This document shows positions 21,841 through 33,354 of a stretch of 64,000 nt of DNA, piece after piece; the stretch's first letter is position 1, and each line of letters opens with the position of its first letter. The notes beneath the pieces were generated by a model, which was not told the origin of the DNA, made no database searches, and was given only the letters and a program-made list of their open reading frames with translations. Origin of the DNA: Tuctoria greenei. Taxonomy: Eukaryota > Streptophyta > Magnoliopsida > Poales > Poaceae. Location of the stretch: the NCBI GenBank assembly GCA_036927565.1, contig JAYESD010000007.1, positions 4,051,644 through 4,115,643 of the forward strand, written 5' to 3'. Made by a program: the position numbers and the translations under genes.

Positions 21841-22500
21841 TCCATCGCGGCAAAGTGGAGCGAAAGAAGGGAAAGCCAGACAAAGGTTGGGAGGCTCTAA
21901 GCGTGAGTTCAATCGAAAGCGTTAAGAGTCCTCAAACCGTGCGAACTTTCCTTCTTAAGTAAGCCTCCACGACGCTTGGATAGAAACTGTAATGAGAGCA
22001 AGGCCACATTACAAAGAATCTACCCCTTCAATGATGAGCCAGGGGCCACTTCGATGAAGAAGTCAAGGTTATTACCCCAAGCAGACCATTGTCATGATGG
22101 GCGACAGGAAGCCCGAGGGCGCTTGCCTGACAAGGCACTCAGAATTGATATGGTTTTCGTATTGGGAACCGGCGACCTTCAATTGCCTGAGATTCGCACT
22201 CAAAGATCTCATCCGTCTATTCAAAACAAGCCACACGGCGAGGGTTCAACCCCGAACCATCGCTCCAACGGTACATCAGAAGACCTTTAAAGTCGTAGCA
22301 CAGGAATCGAGGATGGCCCCACCTCCGATAGAATAACTTAACCCAAAGAGTTTCTCCCAGAGGTGGGCCCGGGGCCACCCTGCGTACCGGGTACCCTATG
22401 ATACTGCAAGAAGTGCAAGGGAGTTCCACCTATTAAAATTGAAGATCTCCGTAGGCCCCACATGTCACACGGTGCTGGATCTGCCTCCTTCATATGGGTA
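21841..22500. other. Junction between Tat elements G1 and G2
   Basis: G1 (+) and G2 (-) meet here tail to tail. Both 3' LTRs should lie in this 660-base gap, but I find no stretch matching the 1039-bp G2 5' LTR. A GTACCGGGTACCC motif at 22383-22395 resembles the GGGTACC-rich start of such LTRs. The exact border is not resolved. Confidence 0.35.
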
Positions 22501-22513
22501 GCTCCGACACTAC

Positions 22514-22530
22514 CACGTGTAATATAAGAC
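22514..22530 (+). promoter_or_regulatory. Putative promoter of the G2 antisense ORF
   Basis: A CACGTG box at 22514-22519 followed by AATATAAG at 22521-22528, about 75 bases before the ATG of the antisense ORF. The spacing would suit a plant TATA promoter. Inference only. Confidence 0.35.
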
Positions 22531-22603
22531 CTGAGCTAAACTCTCTACATAGAGGAGCTCCTTGCGCTCTAGCTCCCCTTTCAGAGCCTCCTCCTTCGAT
22601 CCT

Positions 22604-23455
22604 CATGGCGAGCATCCTGCCCAGGTCCCGGTTGTCCAGGCCCGCCGATCTGGCCCCCGTGCGCTGGCTTCTCGGCTGGCGAGCCCCCGAGCAGGAGGAG
22701 TGGCTCCGTCGCGGGGAGCTCCCACTGAACCTCACCAACGGGGATATGGTGTTGTTCCCGGCGTACATGCTGGCTGGCTTCGTCCCGCCTGCATCCGCCT
22801 TCCTGGTCATGCTCTTGGAACCTTCGGCCTCCAACTCCACCACCTCCGCCGAACTCGATCGCCATGCTGGCAGTCTTCGCTCACCTCTGCGAGATGTTCG
22901 TGGGGGGTGATGTCGTCGGTGAAGCTCTTCAGGTACTTTTTTGTACTGAGGGCCACCGGCAGAAGCTCGACGGATCAACTTGGCGCCAACTGTTTCCAGC
23001 GCCGAACCAATGTCCCTTCTAGGTACATTGCTTCCTTCAGCTCTGCACGGTGGGGGCAATGGCGTGAAGATTGTTTGATCATCAAGGTCGAGGCACACGA
23101 CCGGATGTGCCTCCCCACCAGGAGCCCCTACTCCGAGCTATCATTTTGGGAGGAGCGCCCAGAGCTGGAGGGGGCGTTCGACCCGATGTTGGAGAGGATC
23201 CAGATGCTGGCAGACCTCGGGCTGACGTCTGCGATGGTGTTGAGGGACTTCATGTCCCGACGCATGGCTCCACTCCAGCGCCGCGTCCGCCCGGCATGGA
23301 TGTACACCGGCCCAATGGACTGCACCCGGCTCGAGACCGACTCTGACTCCAACCCGAACGAGCAACTGCTGCACGACATGCTGGTCCGGGTCTGCTCCGA
23401 CGACGTCTCCCCTGAGGGGTTGTCCCTCCCGGTGGCCTGCCGCCCCCTGCGCTGA
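22604..23455 (+). pseudogene. G2 antisense ORF (Transposase_28-type), frameshifted
   Basis: Starts MASILPRSRLSRPADL. The segment MVLFPAYMLAGFVPPASAFLVMLLE matches the domain core in G1. The similarity then moves through other frames: GLQLHHL, then NSIAMLAVFAHLCEMFVGGD, then VKLFRYFFVLR. This shows at least two or three single-base shifts between 22820 and 22930. From about 22985 the frame is open again (REDCLIIKVEAHDRMCLP, MLERIQMLADLGLTSAMVLRDF) to a TGA at 23453-23455. It lacks the long Ala/Val-rich and coiled-coil tail of the G1 copy. Role unknown. Confidence 0.7.
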
Positions 23456-23826
23456 GAAGGCGGCTGCCGAAGGCGATGCCGACGCTCGATGAGTCCGGGC
23501 GGGCGGGGACCTGCTGAAGGCTTGTGTCTTGTGTTTCTCTCAGTTTTTGTCTGTGGTTGGTTGTGGCGACAAACTTTTTATTTGTGTAATAAAAAATCTG
23601 TCTGTGGTACCTTTTATACTCAGCTTATTTTTATTTCCAGCAATGTCTTCTAGCTGCTTGTTGTTTCTTAGCTTGCAGGACCTGCCGTCCCCCAAAGTAT
23701 GGCCCCCTGACAGGCGTGGCCAGTTGTTATGGGCACACCTGTCATACACTTAGGACTTAGGGCGGACAGGTGCAGGGGGAGCCTAGGATGCGTAGGTAGC
23801 ATTACCATAGCTGAGTATGTAGGTAC

Positions 23827-24246
23827 GTCGACAGCAGGCCCCCTAGGGGTGCCTCTGGAGCTTCAGTGCAGTGGTGGCCACCATATTTGTTGAGAGGTCG
23901 ACAACGGGCCCCCTGGGGGTGCCGCCGGAGCTCCAGTCTGGCGGTGCCCGCCATCTTCAGTGAGAGGTCAATAGCGGGCCCCCTGGGGGTGCCGCCGGAA
24001 CTCCAGTCCGGCGGTGCCCGCCATCTTCGGTGATAGGTCGACAGCGGGCCCCCTGGGGGTGCCGCTGGAGCTCCAGTCCAGCGGTGCCCACCGTCTTCAG
24101 TGATATGTCGACAGCGGGCCCCCTGGGGGTGTAGTCGGAACTCCAGTCCAGCGGTGCCCGCCATCTTCGGTGATAGGTCGACAGCGGGCCCCCTCGGGGT
24201 GCCGCCGGAGCTCCAGTCCAGCGGTGCCCACTGTCTTCGCGGGTAC
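23827..24246 (-). repeat. G2 70-bp tandem repeat array
   Basis: Six units of exactly 70 bp starting at 23827, 23897, 23967, 24037, 24107 and 24177. On the plus strand each contains GCGGGCCCCCTGGGGGTG followed by a CCGGAGCTCCAG-type motif. Open frames across it on the minus strand are a consequence of the repeat. It has the same position and core as the array of G1. Confidence 0.92.
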
Positions 24247-25011
24247 TCTGACGGTGGTTGCCAGAATAACTTCCTCAAAGACATGTATATAGATCAAAAA
24301 AGAGAAGTAATTCTGTCCGCTGGTCACTTCACCCCTGCTCTTTTTGTAGTGTCGCTTGACTTACGATCATGGGCTGACTCATCGGGCTTGGGTAATTCAG
24401 TGCATCTGCACCTAGGACTCGTCGTCCATACTACCCAAGGGTGGTCCATCTAGCCCCCAGTACTCGGCTGCAGCGCTGGGGAGGCAGAGCGCACAGGCTT
24501 AGGGTACAGGACAGGCTAAGCAGTCTGTGCCCCTGGACCTCCCGCTCGGTGTAAGCCTTTTCCGGGGGAGACCATTTGGAGACACAGGCCCCTGAGTATT
24601 GGAACATCCGAGGCCCTAGGCACATTGCAGGTACCTCAAGCAACCCCACCTGCAATCCAGACAGCAAGGCTCACACTATTGCTAAAGCAGGGGAAAAATG
24701 ACAGCGCTCATGATAGATCACGAGCTATGGCGGGCTTACAACAACATTATAAAAATTAAAGATAATTTTTGAATTGACAAATCCTATACCAGGCAGGACA
24801 ACATTCTTTCATTGTAGTTTCTCATAAGATGGAGCAGACTTTACAAGGGGAATAACCCGACCTGGGTGTCAGATGAAGTCGAGTGCACCTACTTAGGGTT
24901 CTGGACCAGGCTAAGCGGAATGTGCACTCGAAACCCCATCCCTCTAGCCTAAGTGCTATCCTGAGACAATATGTAACTTTTACAATGAAATAACATTGTC
25001 CCAACCCTGGT
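24247..25011. other. G2 3' non-coding stretch after pol
   Basis: About 765 bases between the tandem array and the pol stop. No coding motif, RNA gene or repeat was recognised. Confidence 0.45.
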
Positions 25012-25890
25012 CTAGGGGTAGAACTTACGGAGGTGCTCGTTGTTCCATGGGTTGGGTAATCGCTCTCCATCCTCCATAGCCAGGCGGACACATCCTGGGA
25101 GGCAAACCTCTGTTACCCGGAAGGGACCCTCCCAGCTAGGGGAGAGTTTGTTAGACCCTTCCCGGGAGAGAATGCGGCGCAACACCAGGTCGTCTACCTT
25201 TAGCTCCCTACTCCGCACAGTCCTCTGGTGGTAGCGCCGGAGCGCCTGCCTGTACCGTGCATTTCGGAGAGCCGCTCGCACTCGTCCCTCGTCGACGAGG
25301 TCCAGGTCTTCACGCCGGAGCTGGTCCTGCGCGGCTTCGTCGTACCTTCGGGCACGGGGGGAGCCCATGGTAATTTCTTGGGGGTTTCCCCCGTGGCCCG
25401 GCTGGTTGATGTCCGGCTAGCCCACAGCGCACACGAAAGCTCATCCACCCAATTTGCACCATGCTTCTCAAGGTGTGAGAATGTGCGAGTCTTGAGGCCC
25501 TTGAGGATCTCTGCATTGGCCCTCTCGACCTGCCCATTGCTCTCTGGATGAGCAACGGATGCATAGTAGACTTGGATCCCTAGGTCCTCGCAGTATTCCT
25601 GGAACGCTGCACTTGTGAACTGGGTCCCGTTATCAGTGATGATTCTGTTCGGGACCCCGAACCGGCAGACGATCGACTTGATGAACTTTACTGCTGACTA
25701 CTTGTTGATGGTGACAACTGGGGCAGCTTCCGGCCACTTGGTGAACTTATCTACGGCGACGTAGAGATGCCGGAATCCTCCGATGGCTCTGGGAAAGGGT
25801 CCCAGGATGTCCAACCCCCATACAGCGAATGGTCATGAGGGAGGGATCATCTGCAGCGCCTGAGCTGGTGTGTGGATCTGCTTGGCATGG
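25012..25890 (-). pseudogene. G2 pol: integrase
   Basis: The core has an intact DDE set: WGLDILGPF, TDNGTQ and the glutamate in SNGQVERANAE. However, a TGA replaces the tryptophan before PFAVWG (about 25836), a TAG replaces glutamine in the VTINKQS motif (about 25700), and roughly 40 bases are missing after ATGETP near 25375. The C-terminal domain (GPFRVTEVCLPGCVRLA) ends with NNEHLRKFYP and a stop at 25012. Same architecture as G1 integrase, but with different lesions. Confidence 0.85.
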
Positions 25891-26199
25891 AACTGGCACG
25901 CCTTGCATCTCTTTACCATCTCGGCAGCATCCTGGAGTGCTGTCAGCCAGTAAAAGCCATGCCGAAAGGCTTTACCGACCAGCGTGCGGGAGGACGCGTG
26001 GTTCCCACACTCGCCTCCATGGATCTCTGCGAGCAAGTCGCAGCCCTCCTCCCGGATAATGCACCGCAGTAGGATGTCATTGGCGCCATGCCGGTAGAGA
26101 TCCCCTTCCACCAGCGTGTACCTTTTAGCCATGCGAACAATCCTTTCTACCAGGGCATGTTCTTCGGGAAGGATATTGTCTTTCAAGTAGTCCCGGACC

Positions 26200-27700
26200 T
26201 CCGAGATCCATGCATCGGGACTTGCTTGAGCCTCTGGATCTTGGGGGCCCGGTAGCTCGGAGCCCCCGGTGGCGCATACAATCCTTGGCGGACTCCATGG
26301 TAGCAGGGTCGCCGGGACTGCCAGCTTCGAGGTGCTGGGCTCGCCCCCTTCACCCGGTTTGGCTGCCTGTGCGGTTGGTCGCGGTAACATCCTTGCAAAG
26401 ACTCCTTGAGGCACTGGGGCCCCTGTGGAGGCCTTCGTTGACAGGTCGTCTGCGACTGAGTTGTCGGCTCGGGGTACATGGCACAAGTCCAAGACTTCAA
26501 AGTCCTTTTCCAGCTTCCGGACGTGCAGCAAGTATGCTGCTAACTGAGGGTCATTGCAGTTGCACTCTCCTTTGGCTTGCTTGATGATCAGCTGGGAATC
26601 ACCTTTAGCCAGAAGCTATCGGACATTGAGAGTCAGGGCAGTCTTTAGCCCAAAGATTAGGGCTTCATACTCTGCCATGTTGTTTGTCGCCTTGAAGTCG
26701 AGGCGCACCATGTACCTGAACTGCTCCCCAGTCGGGGTGAGGAGCAGGACCCCGGCCCCGGCCCCCTACTTCCGCGAGGATCCGTCAAAGTAGAGCGTCC
26801 AGGGGGTCTCGGTGAAAACTGGAGCTTTGGGCACCGTTTTACCGTTGTCCGGGACCCCTAGGTTGCTTGGCGATGGGGTCCACTCGGCCAAGAAGTCTGC
26901 CAGTGCTTGGCTTTTGACTGCATGTCGAGGTAAGAACTCCAGCTCGAACTCGGCCAGCTCCGCTGCCCACTTGGCAATGTTGCTAGTCGCGTTGGGGCTG
27001 TGGAGTACGGTCTTCAGTGGGAAGGAGGTGTCCACTGAAACCCAGTGAGCCTGGAAGTAATGCCGAAGCTTCCTCGACGCTATGAGCACTGCATACAGTA
27101 GTTTGTGTACCTCCAAGTATCTTATTTTTGCTTCATGGAGGACCTCACTGATGTAGTAGACTGGCCGTTGGGAGATCCGAACCCTCCCTGGGGGGTCAGG
27201 GGCTCCTTGCAATGTGTCTGCATCCTGGGGAATGTGGCTCCCAGGGTCTAGCTGGACCTCCGGGGGCTGGGACCCGTAAGGCACTTGGTCACTGGAACTC
27301 ACAGCGGGGGGGGGGGGGGGGGGGGGGGGGGTCTCTTCTGGGTTCGGGCCTTGAGGCTCAACCTCCCCCTCTGGGGCTCCTTCTGTTGCTTGTTGCGGCA
27401 GTAGCTCTGGCCGCTCTGCAACCAAGACCATGCTGACCACCTCCGTTGTTGCGGTGATGTACAACAGGAGCGGTTCGCCAGGTTCTGGGACCACCATAAT
27501 GGGTAATGTCGTCAGGTGTTTCTTGAGCTCCTGGAAAGCCGCTTCAGCTTCCTCGGTCCACTCAAAGGGACCTGACTTCCGTAGAATCTTGAAGAAGGGT
27601 AGGGCTCGCTCAGCCAGCCTTGAGATGAACCGGCTGAGTGCTGCCAAACACCCTGCAAGCTTCTGCACGTCCTTGATGCGGGCCGGCGTCCGCATCAGAT
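26200..27700 (-). pseudogene. G2 pol: RNase H and second (archaeal-type) RNase H
   Basis: The first RNase H (27695-26900) carries WTEEAEAAFQELKKHL, YITATTEVVSMVLV and YFQAHWVSVDTSFPL. A proline-rich insert of about 80 residues sits inside it, encoded partly by a run of 26 G on the plus strand (27306-27331). The archaeal-type RNase H starts at TPWTLYFDGSS (about 26800). It is broken by a TAG two codons later (26764-26766) and by a TAG near 26617, and ends with ADNSVADDLSTKAS. The double RNase H places G2 in the Tat lineage. Confidence 0.8.
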
Positions 27701-27737
27701 CTATCGCCTTGATCTTCTCTGGGTTAGCTTTGATCCC

Positions 27738-28580
27738 TCAGTGCGATACCAAGAAACAAAGGAGCTTCCCTGCGGAAACCCCAAAGACACACTTGTCGGG
27801 GTTCAGCATCGTGCGTGTCGTGCGCAGCTTGCTGAAGACTTGGGCTAGGTTGTCTAATAGGGATGTGCGGGCCCTAATTTTCACCACGATGTCATCCACA
27901 TACACCTCTACCAGATCTCTAATGAGGTCCCCAAATGTCTTATGCATTGCACGTACAAAGGTGGGGAGAGCATTCTTGAGTCCATAAGGCATGGAGACAT
28001 AACAATACAGGCCGTCTACCGTTATGAAAGCAGTGTGCTCCTCATCTTCCCTAGACATAGGTATTTGGTGAAAACTGGAATACACATCTAGGAAACACAG
28101 AAGATCACAGCCTGATGTCGAGTTTACTATTTGATCTATCCTAGGAAGAGGGAATGGATCCTTTGGGCATGCCTTATTGAGGTTGGTGTAGTCGATGCAC
28201 ATCCGGAGCTTCCCGCCAGCCTTGGGAACGACAACAGGGTTGGCCAACCACCGTGGGTGGTGAACCTCCCGGATGAAACCAGCATCGAGCAGCTTCTTGA
28301 TTTCTTCATGGATGAAGTTCTGTCGCTCGATGGACTGTTTCCTAAGCTTCTGCTACACCGGTCGAGCGTCGGGGTAGATCTTCATATGGTGCTCAATCAC
28401 CTCCTTGGGGATCCCGGGCATTTGTGATGGTTGCCATGCAAACACATCGACGTTGTCCTGGAGGAAGGTGATGAGCGCGCATTCCTATTTGCTGTCCAAG
28501 TTCCCCGCGATATGGGTTGTCTGGGCAGCCACGGAGCCAATCCTAATGACCTTCACTGGGACGTCGTTGTCGTTGGCTGG
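27738..28580 (-). pseudogene. G2 pol: reverse transcriptase
   Basis: The linker QPANDNDVPVKVIRIG and HHPRWLANPVVVPKAGGKLRM lead into the fingers/palm region, with DYTNLNKACPKD, FLDVYSSFHQI, MPYGLKNA and the active site EVYVDDIVVK. Stops occur near 28484, 28355 and 27738. S3 is inserted just upstream, in the linker between protease and RT. Confidence 0.85.
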
Positions 28581-28586
28581 TTGCAC

Positions 28587-28591
28587 ACGGG
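28587..28591. repeat. Left target-site duplication of S3
   Basis: ACGGG, matched by ACGGG at 37800-37804. Confidence 0.93.
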
Positions 28592-29968
28592 TGTAAGGAT
28601 CGAAATGCCCAAGAGGGGGGGTGAATTGGGCTTTCTTTCAAATTTTAAAACGATTAAGAACTAACAACCTCAAGCCCAATTCCCTATGCAATTAAACTAT
28701 GCAATCAATGTAAATTAAAGTTGCGGAATGAAGATTGCATAAGAGTAAAAGGGAGAGGGATGCAAACGCTCAAGGGACACGGAGTTTATCCCGTGGTTCG
28801 GTAAGATCACAAGGATCTTCCTACATCCACGTTGTGGCACCCACCGAAGGGTTTTGCCACTCCCAAGTCACCGAGACAAGGGGCTTCTTCACTATTCTTC
28901 TCCGTTCGCCAACCTCGGCAAGGTGGAGCTCAAGCCTTGTACACTTTTGGGATCCTCCGGGCTTCCACAATCCTCTTGGCAAGCTCCGGAAGTTGCACAC
29001 ACCAAGGTACACTCCCTTATGGCTCTCACTACACTAGAGACTCCAATCACCAAGAATGGAGGCACCCAAGCACTATCTCTAGCTAGTTCTAGCCTATCTC
29101 TTGGTGTACAAATGATGAACAAATGATGTGAAAGTGGTAGCTCTATTGCTTGAATGCTCTAGGATGTGTAGAGTATGTCTGGGCTTCAAGTCTTATCGAT
29201 TTGACAGGTTGAAGGGGTATAAATAGCCAGCCTCCACGAGATAGCCGTTGGAAAAGTAGGCTGACATCACTTCTCTGCGAACACCGGATGATCCGATGTC
29301 TCCCCTTCAGTTAACATCGGTCAAAGCCAAATTAGCTGATGTCACTGTGTCAGATATGACCGTTGTTAGACCGATGTTGATCTGTCTTCTCATCGGATGA
29401 TCCGGTGGCTCTTCCTCCAGAATTTTGCTTGATCTTGATGCTCACTGGAGTGATCGACCGATGTGTGTAAGTCTGCACATCGGATGATCCGGTGCTTCAC
29501 TTGGTCCAATGGTATTGCAATCTGTGATGATGGACCGATGTCACTGAGCCACTCACATCGGATGATCCGGTGAGTGCATTTGTCTGAGGTCTTCTTCTTC
29601 AGTTGAACCAACTCGACCGATGTGTGTCAACTCAAAGACCATCGGATGATCCGGTGTGTTCAACTTGTTGACTTCGAGTTGTTTTGAGTTGTTCTTTTGG
29701 AATTTGAACTTGTGACCTCTTTGACACTTGTTTGAAATGTTGTTTTGATTGTCTTCAAGCATTGAGTGATATCAAGTTAGAGCTTTCACTTCTTGTCTTC
29801 ATATGATTTGGTTTGATCTCATTCGTTGATTTTATATGGGTCTCCAATGTAATTTTGATTTCATTTGATTGAGTGTTATTGAGACCTTGCATTCACAAAT
29901 TCATTAGTAATATCGAATGGTTGTCATTAATCACCGAAACCGTACCTCATGGGGCCTAGATGCTTTCA
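28592..29968 (-). repeat. S3 3' LTR
   Basis: 1377 bp, minus strand TGAAAGCATCTAGG...ATCCTTACA. Contains five CGGATGATCCG motifs between 29285 and 29653. Confidence 0.96.
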
Positions 29969-29982
29969 ATATCCCCCTTTTT
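29969..29982 (-). other. S3 polypurine tract
   Basis: Minus strand AAAAAGGGGGATAT directly before the 3' LTR. Two further G-rich tracts (near 30236 and 30252, minus strand AGGGGGAGTG and AGGGGGAGTGG) follow the Sirevirus pattern. The rest of 29983-30319 shows no feature except a short CA repeat at 30214-30226. Confidence 0.85.
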
Positions 29983-30319
29983 GGTGATTGATGACAACAC
30001 AATAATTTAAAGCGCAATAAGAATGAATTTGATGATAATACTCAAGTATATATGCAATGAATACAGCATAGGACACATTAAGCTTGTAAAACGCAAAAGA
30101 AATTTGTGGTGCGAAAAGCTCAATTGATTAAAATCATAAGCAAATGAGACAAGTGAAAGAGTGCTTAATTAAAATTACAAAAGAGTATTCAAGCATGAAT
30201 ACAAAGGATAAGCACACACACACACACCCTCTACACTCCCCCTGAGACTACCACTCCCCCTGACTCTTCTACATCTTCTCCGCCTTTGGCATCAAGACAC
30301 CAAAAAGGGATCAGAACGC

Positions 30320-32490
30320 CTATAGACCCTGAGAGCTGGGCGCGAGGACGAACTGAGAACCGTCGCAGTCGTCGGAGCTGGAGTCGCCGGTCGTAGGAGC
30401 TGCCGGGGCGGCGGGAGCTGGAGGGTCCGCTGCTGGTGCTGGAGGAGAGGAAGCTGGGACTGGAGGTGCCGGTGGAGCTGGAGGAAGTGGAGCGCTCACC
30501 ACGGACGCCGGTGTCTGCTGGAACAAGATCGTCGCCGGCAGTGGTGAGTGAATCGGTGCGCTGGATGCCAGAAGTGGTGACATACTGATTGAAGGTATAG
30601 GAGAAGTAGGCACCTGAGCAACACCTGGAGCTAGTCCCAGTCCAGGCTACTGTGGAGGAAGGGCGATCCCGGTCTGAGTGTAAAGGTTGGTGATCAACCC
30701 TAGGATCCCCATCATGGCCTGCTGGGTCTGCTGCTGCTGGTCGAGGGTACGGCGGTGCATCTGATCTACCAGGTTGGTGAACCGGTCCGTATCCTCTCGC
30801 CTCTGACGGGCGATCTCCAGCTGGAGCTCCTGCTGCTGCCGCTGCAGCTGTGCCAGGTGAGCAGCCTGCTCTGCCCTGGCCTGCTCAGCAGCGAGCCTGT
30901 CCTGGCGCTGCTGCTCGATCATCTGCTGGAGGAGCGACGTCAGCTCAGACGGCTCCGTCACCTGCGCCTCGGACACAGGAGGTGGTGTCGGTGGCGGAGC
31001 AGCTGATCCTCCTGCCTCGGCGTCGTGCTGCCTCGGTGAGGGTGGAGGGGAGGGAAGTACTCCTCGACACTGTCGTCGGTGTCGCTCTCAGACCAGATGT
31101 GCTGCAGGTCCTCCCCCTGAGCCTCAGCCTCAGCAAGCCTCTCGTCCTCCCGCTCTAGGTCGGACGAGTCTTCCTCGGACAGACGGGCCCAGACCTGGCG
31201 CTCAACTGGACGACCAAGGCGACGGTCTCCAGGAGCAGAGGCACGATAGTGACCAAAGCGAGTCACACTCTCGTCAGTAAGCCGGGCTTGTGCTGTATGT
31301 CCCTCAGGCACCACCATAGAGCAAATGTAACTGATCCAGTGTCCGTAGACCATCTGCCTCATCATGCCGATTCCATCCGTGATTACGTCTTCCATCTCAC
31401 GGAGGAGTATGTCCACGATATCGAAATCCATCCCGTTCATTATGTAGAACAGGAGGGTCTGCTGCAGACTCGTGAACCCCTCCAAGTAACCTGACCTCGG
31501 CAGGAGCGTGCGGCGCAAGGCGAGGTGCACAATGCGCGCAGCTGGGGTCAGGAGAGCTGGGACTCTCGGCTGGTCTGGAGAGAACGAGGGGTCAAACAAA
31601 GAGCGGATCTCGTCCAGCTGTGGTGCTACCCCTCCAGTAAGTGGCCTCCTTGGTGGATCTGCCTGCCCATAGACTTTCTCGTGTACGCTGGTGTCGTGCA
31701 GGTCCAAACCAAGAATATGCCCCAAAGTCTGCCTCGAGAGGTGGTAGTGCTGACCATTGAACATGAAGGCAATCGACCTCCTGCCCTCTGAGATGTACAG
31801 GGTCGCGTAGAAGACACGGGCCCACTCTTCCACATACGCACTTCTCTCATAATCCAGTAGCTCCACCAAGCCTCTGTATCTCTCAAAGAAAGGGCGGACC
31901 TCAGTCTCCGCTGCCACTGCAAGCTGCCTCCAGTCCAAGTGGTTGTGCTGAAAAAGCTTGTGCCCCCGGCGCTTGTAGGTCTCATAGAGAGACGCCTGGG
32001 TGACAGTCCAGAAGCGACTGTCCACAAGAAGCTCTCGGGGCTGTGGGAACCACTCCTCAAGCAGTACACTCCATCTGAGCTTCCGGAGTTGCTTAGCCTT
32101 CATCTTCCGGTAGTCCACAAGACGGACTCCTTCACCGACCCGGACGGCCGTGTCCATCTCATTGATGGCCCTCTCAGCCTCCCTGTCCTCACGACGGTCG
32201 GCAGCCGTCGGTCTCGGACGAGGAGCAGCCTCGGTGTGACCTCCTCGAGTCCGGGCTGAGCGCCGGCGGACGAGAGGCTCAACCGGCTCCTCTTCGGCGT
32301 CGGAGTCGTCGATCACGGGAGGCTGCCTCGGACGAGCCTCGCGGATCCTCAGGGATCCCCCTCGGCCTCGCTCACGCTCCTCGGCGGCGCGAGCGGCCAT
32401 TAGGGCCTGCTTCTCATCCTTCGAAAGTTTGCGCTTCTTCGCGGCGAGCTCCGCGATCGCCTTTCCCTTCCCTTTGCGGTCGCGACCCAT
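30320..32490 (-). pseudogene. S3 envelope-like ORF (Transposase_32-type), frameshifted near the end
   Basis: ATG at 32490 (MGRDRKGKGKAIAEL). A basic, disordered N-terminus is followed at about residues 145-330 by the same globular domain as S2: WFPQPRELLVDSRFW, VFYATLYISEGRRSIAFMFN and LGHILGLDLHDTSVHEK. The frame is open for 510 codons. Near 31040 the likely original frame moves by one base into a Gln-rich coiled coil (QARAEQAAHLAQLQRQQQEL, 30976-30650). After one TAG at 30647 it continues into a Pro/Ala-rich tail ending at 30320. No signal peptide or membrane segment is evident. The function is unknown. Confidence 0.75.
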
Positions 32491-33354
32491 CTAGACGACG
32501 GAGAGCTAGGGTTAGCGATGAAGAGAGAAAGGATGACGAAAAATAACGATGGACGTCGCACGGCACGACACAAACCTTAGCAATGAGCGATCTCGAGCTC
32601 TGGAAGCAAGAAGATTGACGGGCCGGGAAACCTTAGCGAGGTGGAGATGATCGGAGATGGCGCACGTTGGTGGTGTGAGCGTGGAGCAGCTTTGGCGGTG
32701 GAGAGAGGCGGCGGCGATGCTTGGGCGCGGTGGTGAGTGGCGGCGACGGTGCTTGGGCGCGGTGGTGCGAGTGGTGGCAGCCGGGGACGGCGGCGGCGGC
32801 GCCTGGGGGGGCGGCGGCGGCAGCGCTGCGAGCAGGGGACGGCGGCGGCGGCCGGCGGCGGCGCTGCAGGTGGCGGCGCGGCTGGCTGCGGCGAGGTGGG
32901 CGAGAGGCGGCGGCGAAAGCACGGGAGGGCGATGGCGTCGGGGAGAAAGAAGGAGGCGGCGGCGCGTGGGCTTAAATAGTGGACCCCAAACCCTAGCCGA
33001 AAATTTAACACCGGATGGTCCGATGATAAGAGAAGTGCACATCGGTCGAATGCCACAGTAAGGGTATTAAAAAATTGCTGTTGACATCGGATGGACCGAC
33101 GTTTAGGGTTTGGGTCATCGGTCGAATGGCACAGTAAGGGTGTTCAAAAGAGTGAAGTTGACACAGGATGGTCCGACGTTGGAGGAAGCGAACATCGGTT
33201 GAATTGACCACAGTTCCAGAAGAGTGAACATCGGATGGACCGATGTTTTTCGGAATGAACGCGTCGGATCATTTGAAATTCAGACAGAATTGAGCTTTGA
33301 GGATTGAACACCTATTTGACCGATGAGGGATTGACATAGGCATCGGATAATCCG
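32491..33354 (-). promoter_or_regulatory. S3 leader and palindromes upstream of the envelope-like ORF
   Basis: Five to six CGGAT-N-ATCCG-like elements (33013-33354), including CATCGGATGGACCGATG and CATCGGATAATCCGATG, lie 34 bases upstream of a TATTTAAG box (32971-32978). They are followed by a CGG-rich leader of about 480 bases to the ATG at 32490. The LTR has the same order: motif cluster, then TATTTATA. Long open frames in the CGG-rich leader on both strands are composition artefacts. Confidence 0.5.

Larger units (their letters stand above)
22500..28591 (-). mobile_element. Tat-lineage Ty3/Gypsy element G2, 3' part
   Basis: Minus-strand element split by S3 and continuing at 37800-41365. 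This part holds the reverse transcriptase, RNase H, archaeal-type RNase H and integrase (28580-25012), a 70-bp tandem repeat array and an antisense ORF on the plus strand. Numerous stops show that it is inactive. The left boundary is approximate because no 3' LTR could be recognised. Confidence 0.8.

Noticed and set aside
23802..24327. 160-codon repetitive minus-strand frame
   Set aside because: It only translates the 70-bp tandem repeat; 70 is not a multiple of three, and it shows no domain.
28735..29126. Short plus-strand frames repeated at 36566-36957
   Set aside because: They lie inside the two S3 LTRs and are duplicated only because the LTR is duplicated.
32512..33061. Long Ala/Pro/Arg-rich frames on both strands
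   Set aside because: They follow from CGG trinucleotide richness in the leader of the S3 envelope-like ORF and contain no motif.
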